From Malaya genurostris (taxonomy: Eukaryota; Arthropoda; Insecta; Diptera; Culicidae), in the NCBI RefSeq assembly GCF_030247185.1, contig NC_080571.1, forward strand, positions 352,342,254-352,406,253: a stretch of DNA of 64,000 bases, written 5' to 3'. The notes under the pieces were generated by a model. It saw only the letters and a list, made by a program, of their open reading frames with translations, made no database searches and was not told the DNA's origin. Made by a program: the position numbers and the translations under genes. This document shows, piece after piece, positions 60,155 to 64,000 of this stretch; the first letter of the stretch is position 1; the number at the start of each line of letters is the position of its first letter.

Positions 60155-60684
60155 TATCAATTAAAGTAACGAACACTCCACCTCCAGCACTTACCGTACA
60201 ACAACTACAAGAAACCAAATATATTGGCTTATAATCGCCTATAGCGAACCATGTAAGGATTTTTTTAAATGTTTTAATCATTTAAATCCCACGAGTTGCG
60301 AAGAAAGAAGTCGTCCACTGTGCCAGAGCTTCGCTTAACACAGTAGGGGAAAATCCCAAGATATTCCGTTCACGACTGCATTGTTTAACCTCCTGCAGCC
60401 ATTCAGCCATCGGCACGGAAATACACCTTGACTTAGGAGTTCCTATTTTTGTGGCCTTTTACGACATGGAACAGGAAACCAGTGGATCAATTCTTGGTAA
60501 AAAATAATTCCGCCGGATGCCACACGGCTTACCTGTTTGGTGGACTTATACCACCGGTACAGGTGGACCGTAGCGTTATTCTTAGCCAGTTGGGAAACCG
60601 CTACCGACACTACACGGCTATCTAGGCTGCTCAGAGAGGGAAATTGACATTGATGGTCAACTTCCATGGATGGCCGAGCAGCCG
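60155..60684 (-). promoter_or_regulatory. LINE 5' leader with a block shared at four loci
   Basis: The outer 340 bases (60345-60684) are almost identical to 32277-32616. Within it, 60446-60535 (gtggccttttacgacatgg, gaaaccagtggatcaattcttgg, ccgccggatgccacacggc) matches 32383-32472 closely and 13788-13870 and 4115-4200 more loosely. Such leaders usually contain the internal promoter of a LINE. On the minus strand a short stem GCCG...CGGC is possible around the ccgccgg/cacacggc part. Confidence 0.6.
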
Positions 60685-60695
60685 ACAAGACCTTC

Positions 60696-60793
60696 CTGAT
60701 GGTAATTATGTTGAATAATAAAATCGAATTTTGGCAAAAAAATGTGTGTTTCTATTAAACGATACGAACTTTTCAGCCGAACTGTTACATCTA
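60696..60793. repeat. 98-bp direct repeat, right copy (mariner 3' end)
   Basis: Exact copy of 55924-56021. Includes the mariner terminal repeat ending at 60785, the TA (60786-60787) and the first bases of the host LINE. No other mariner sequence is attached. Confidence 0.92.
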
Positions 60794-61740
60794 ACTGAGT
60801 TTGTAAGAAAGCGGGATCTTCAGAATCCTTGATGAGATGGAACAATTTGAAATCATCGCAAATGATAGCTTCACGCATTCCAGCGAAAAATTCAAGTCGT
60901 TGAGCTACAATAAGAATATGAACGGTCCCAGATGGCTTCCTTGTGGAACTCCGGAGCTCGTAATGAATGGTGAAGTGACGTTGTCTCCTATTTTCACAGT
61001 CATATTTCGACCTGTCAGATATGATTCAAGCCATTTGAGGAAGCAACCGCTGAACCCAAGGCTTTCGAGTTTGGCAACTGCAATCTGGTGATTAATTTTG
61101 TCAAAAGCTGCCGAGAAATCAGTGTAAATGGCGTCGACTTGATGATGCGCTTGCATAGATCGAATGATGTATGATGTGTACGACACAAAAGATTCGTGGA
61201 CGTAGACCGTTTAGGTATGAAACCATGTTGTGTATCAGATATATAGCTAGAGCAGTGATGAGTGATGAAGTTCAGTATTATTATTTCAAATAGTTTCGAT
61301 ACAGCACATAGGGCAGCAATTCCTCGATAATTTGAAATAATATTTTTGTCACCTTTCTTATGTATATAAATGTAAGAGTTCTTCCATGAAGCAGGAAAAA
61401 ATCCGCGTTTAAGAGAGATATTGAACATTAGAGTCAATGGCATCAGAAGACTTCTTGAACATTTCTTCAGAACGGAAGACGGTATATCATCAGGTCTAGC
61501 GTTAGTAGATGGTTAAGACAAGCGTTTTCGACGATGTCTGCCGTAATTGTAGGATGAGACACAATCGTAGAACGGCGAGGAACATTGTTGGCTGCAATGT
61601 GGATTTGTTGATTCGTCAAAGTTTCAGCGGTGAAAACACAGTTCAAATGTTTGGAAAATATGTGACAAATATCGACGGGGGTTGAAAACGATTTTGCTAA
61701 GACGGTCGTCGTAGTGCGAATCGGAAAAAATCTATTTTTT
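60788..61740 (-). pseudogene. LINE RT N-terminal part (jockey/CR1-like)
   Basis: Minus strand, frame broken at least three times. Order: STPVDICHIFSKHLN (pre-RT linker), frame change near 61500, PDDIPSSVLKKCSRSL, LKRGFFPASWKNSYIYIHKKGDK, NYRGIAALCAVSKLFE, QHGFIPKRSTSTNLL, frame change near 61190, DAIYTDFSAAFDKINHQI (motif A D), GFSGCFLKWLESYLTGR, SSGVPQGSHLGPFIFLL (motif B), frame change near 60900, then ICDDFKLFHLI (motif C, with CDD for ADD) and LQTQLDV, where it meets the mariner site. Confidence 0.88.
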
Positions 61741-62046
61741 ACACGTTCAATCTGATATGTGAATTATCACTCCATATTCCAAAATATTGCTTACTAAGGC
61801 GACGCAAACCTGTCTTTATCCAATACTAAAGTCCCTGATGTTGCGTTTGATGAGTCCCTAAACTGCATAAACTTTTCCAGTAAATAAAGATAATTGTTCG
61901 GTATAACGATCATCTGTATTCTTTAAATTTGATGACCTCAATTCTCTGCATAGGTCATTCACGAATAGCTCAAAAAGTAGTAGTCCAAGAGAGCTTCCTA
62001 CGTTACCTAACTTACAGTGTCTTAAATTTGGGCTTATTCGTTTCAC
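61690..62046 (-). pseudogene. Second jockey-like RT relic
   Basis: The minus strand reads SSLGLLLFELFVNDLCRELRSSN (compare LGP-LLF-LFINDL, RT motif B/C region), frame change, GLIKRNIRDF, ILEYGVIIH and IERVKNRFFPIRTTTT (thumb region). It lies directly upstream of the other LINE part but contains the downstream portion of an RT, so it is a separate, older element fused end to end. Confidence 0.65.
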
Positions 62047-62592
62047 TTTTTTTGTGCTGCAATAGAAACAAAATCGTTTTAAAATACTGGCTTCGTGATT
62101 GTTACCCTACGTCACGAAAATGCCGGCATATCTATTGACAATATAAAATTAATAGATTCAACATTGTTCTATAATTCGTCAAAATCATGTTACACATGAT
62201 CCTTTGTTTTCAGTGTTAGATTTCAGCAAATTCTTTCCACGATCGATGGATTTCAATTTTGAAAGATAGCAGAAAATAAGTGCTGCGAGCAAAATTCCGT
62301 GTATTCACAGTTGCAGCACCAATAATACGGTGTCACGTCTCGCCGAAGTGTATGCAAAATACCTTACCATTGCAGTTTAAACGACAACGACGGAGCACTC
62401 ACGATTCACATCGATCAAAATTGATAAACTTGCTTACCCTCAACTTAAACATGGCGTCATCGACTTTTTCGCTTTCAACCTTACGATCGGTAGCTGCTTA
62501 TGTATGTATGGTAAATTCGGATTTTATGATAATTAAACAGAAAACAGATTTGTAACTAATTCGTATTTAGACAAAAATATTTAGATGGCAAG
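62047..62592. other. Anonymous region
   Basis: No recognised gene. If the ORF at 62593-62865 is real, its 3' UTR would lie here; I see no strong AATAAA on the minus strand close to the stop. A minus-strand ATG stretch near 62440-62460 is followed by a possible donor (gttgagggtaagc), too little to call. Confidence 0.4.
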
Positions 62593-62865
62593 TCAATGAT
62601 ATTGTGCAAATATGTGCATTACATTATCCATTTTCCTCGCTTCTTCTTCAAACTCACGTCTCACTGACTGGTTTTCGATTGGGAGGTACCAACAGCCAAT
62701 ATAAATAGGCACTGAAGCTAAGCTGCGGCTGAGTATGTTTGCAATCTGATGGCTAAACTCCTTCAACCAACGCGGTCGGAGTAGCGAGTAGCGTTCCGAT
62801 ACGAACTGGATGTGGCGGCAGTTGGAATAATATGTTGAATGCACACGGAGAAGGAAGGACTCCAT
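62593..62865 (-). CDS. Small ORF with TATA promoter, function unknown
   Basis: A 90-residue frame starting ATG at 62865 (MESFLLRVHSTYYSNCRHIQ), through FVSERYSLLRPRW, SHQIANILSRSLASVPIYIG and LPIENQSVRREFEEEARK, ending HIFAQYH. Base composition is more GC-rich than its surroundings and codon use looks balanced. A TATATAAAAG on the minus strand lies about 60 bases upstream of the ATG, with a possible initiator between, giving a compact promoter-leader-ORF layout. No domain, signal peptide or transposon motif recognised. An alternative in-frame start lies 5 codons upstream (62880). It may be an orphan gene, a first exon, or a remnant of an unknown repeat. Confidence 0.35.
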   Translation of the reverse strand: MESFLLRVHSTYYSNCRHIQFVSERYSLLRPRWLKEFSHQIANILSRSLASVPIYIGCWYLPIENQSVRREFEEEARKMDNVMHIFAQYH

Positions 62866-62895
62866 CGCTGTTCGCGCCACTTCGATAAATCTGAC

Positions 62896-62933
62896 TTGTT
62901 TGTCTGATTTTTTTCAGGTACAACTTTTATATA
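62896..62933 (-). promoter_or_regulatory. TATA box and possible initiator for the small ORF
   Basis: TATATAAAAG on the minus strand (complement of 62924-62933), followed about 28 bases later by aaaTCAGACA, near the arthropod initiator TCAGT. Leader to the ATG at 62865 would be about 38 bases. Confidence 0.35.
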
Positions 62934-62939
62934 GACCAT

Positions 62940-64000
62940 AGATTCAAACTTTGTGCGCAGAATATAGGTACGCAAAGATAACTAGGGCCGGTGTACTCGA
63001 CGAACGATTCGAGGTGCTTGGAGGTAGGACAAAGAAGAGCTCTAGAGCAAGAATCGCAACCGATACTGTTCGCGAATGACGAGGAGGGAGCGATATCATT
63101 GGCATATCTGTAATAAAATGTTTGCCATAAATCGTGACTAATTATATCAATTAATATATGCCTGTGATTAATTATGCATGGAGTTAATTTATGTATGATG
63201 GAAACCTATTGGAAATGTATTTGTTATGCCGGTCAAATCATTTCTTTTTATTACACCGTGTAGAGCAATCGATGATCATTCAGGTTTCATTTACATATCG
63301 TTCCTAGGCCTAGCGTTCTACTCGTCATGTTCAATGAGGCCTTGCGGGTCATACGAATTACCCTGGACTCCAAGTGACATTGTTTTTATTTATTCGGAAG
63401 CTTCACACAGAGGTTTATGATTGTTACATGAAGGCGGCAAATTGAAAAAGATAGAATCACAAAAACCGGATAACTAGCTTTTCACTTCAAAAGCTGTGCA
63501 ATGCAACTTTCTGAAAAATAATCAAATATACTTAGTCAGGGATCCGGTTCTAATGAGTATCGTCTAAACTGGCTTCTTTTTATACAATTATGCAATTTAT
63601 CAAATCTATTATCATATATTCATTTTGTAGAACTGCAATGCTTTTTAAATTATCCTATATTGTCCTGGTTCAAATGTCTATAAAAAAGGTCTAATTTGAA
63701 TTTTCGTAGGTCTTGGAATTTTTGGTGGGTCCTAGAAATTTGAAATCGAAAGTACATATTCCAGCACGCATTCAGAATAGGATGTGTGGGAAAAGCGATA
63801 GTTGCTAAAATTTATCATTTCAAAAGAGTCTCTATGCAAAATTCGACCTCTATCAGAAATGAGTATGAGGTGCCACCAAAAGGTAAAAGTTAGATTTGTT
63901 TTTTTTTTATTGAAAAACCACATCTACAGTCTACAGTTTTATTTCAAGTTCCAAAGAGTTAAAAACAAAATTTTTTGAGACCTCTCCCAACCCCCTCGAG
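62940..64000. other. Anonymous region
   Basis: No recognised gene or repeat. Short alternating taattatatcaattaatatatg around 63132-63195. Confidence 0.4.

Larger units (their letters stand above)
56022..60695 (-). mobile_element. LOA-type LINE, nearly full length (4.67 kb)
   Basis: Minus strand: 5' leader (60155-60695), ORF2 (endonuclease, RT, RNase H, zinc knuckle), and a 3' UTR with internal repeats ending in a short gaatc-type repeat (tcaggaatcag at 56022). There is no gag-like ORF1. Flanked by a perfect 98-bp direct repeat. The leader has 11 bases (acaagaccttc) at its outer end that the 32 kb copy lacks. Few lesions and an exact flank repeat make it the youngest large insertion in the window. 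Confidence 0.93.
53851..61740 (-). mobile_element. Jockey/CR1-like LINE split by mariner and LOA LINE
   Basis: Two parts on the minus strand: 60788-61740 (upstream half of the RT) and 53851-54749 (rest of the RT, thumb and 3' UTR ending in a tail of seven ATTT units at 53852-53879, i.e. AAAT on the coding strand). Removing everything between the TA at 54748-54749 and the TA at 60786-60787 joins the parts in frame as ...LQTQLDV-FYNWCNVN..., so they were once one element. The endonuclease and 5' end are missing. Confidence 0.88.

Noticed and set aside
60443..60688. 81-codon frame in the LINE leader as an ORF1/gag protein
   Set aside because: No zinc knuckles or other gag features, and part of a conserved non-coding leader.
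1..64000. LTR retrotransposons, endogenous viral sequences, CRISPR arrays, rRNA
   Set aside because: Searched by eye for protease/integrase/gag motifs, viral polymerase motifs, regularly spaced repeats and rRNA cores; none found.

Overview
The window looks like intergenic or intronic DNA from an insect with a large, repeat-rich, AT-rich genome, most likely a culicine mosquito. This rests on the repeat types. There are three Tc1-like elements whose catalytic spacing (36-38 residues) is close to the DD37E type described from mosquitoes. There are DD34D mariners, a LOA-type LINE with a C-terminal RNase H, an RTE-type endonuclease fragment, and tRNA-derived SINEs, one of which strongly resembles the mosquito Feilai type. 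There is no bacterial-style operon, no rRNA and no complete multi-exon host gene. Only two short stretches look like possible host coding sequence: 36717-36962 (a putative terminal exon) and 62593-62865 (a TATA-preceded small ORF).

Layout. 1-4.3 kb: old dispersed repeats, a mariner scrap, two SINEs and the best-preserved Tc1-like transposon (2418-3686). 4.3-12 kb: mostly anonymous, with a palindromic ~0.9 kb element (6662-8484) split by an internally deleted mariner. 12-19.4 kb: a second copy of the 1.4-4.3 kb repeat, anonymous DNA, and a diverged inverted repeat. 19.4-23.7 kb: a Tc1-like element with a perfect 123-bp internal tandem duplication, then two tandem PIF/Harbinger derivatives sharing TTA sites inside an older repeat. 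27-29.3 kb: a mariner beside or inside an older Tc1-like relic. 29.9-32.6 kb: an internally deleted LOA-type LINE. 33.5-35.3 kb: a mariner scrap and an RTE 5' part. 35.8-42 kb: a tRNA-like SINE, the putative exon, a perfect 93-bp-arm palindrome, and a Tc1-like copy inserted in a degenerate GAATTC-rich array. 42.9-44.7 kb: a hAT-type element with an 8-bp target duplication and a smaller inverted-repeat element inside. 50-53 kb: old repeats. 53.85-62.05 kb: a three-level nest in which a jockey/CR1-like LINE is interrupted by a mariner, and the mariner's 3' end is interrupted by a nearly full-length LOA-type LINE flanked by a perfect 98-bp direct repeat.

How the parts relate. The order of events can be read from the nesting. 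All recognisable transposases and reverse transcriptases carry at least one stop, frameshift or deletion, so nothing here is clearly autonomous. The closest to intact are the Tc1-like transposase at 2562-3536 (one early stop) and the LINE ORF2 at 56523-60154 (one 13-bp deletion). Names of element families are by motif recognition only; no database search was possible.
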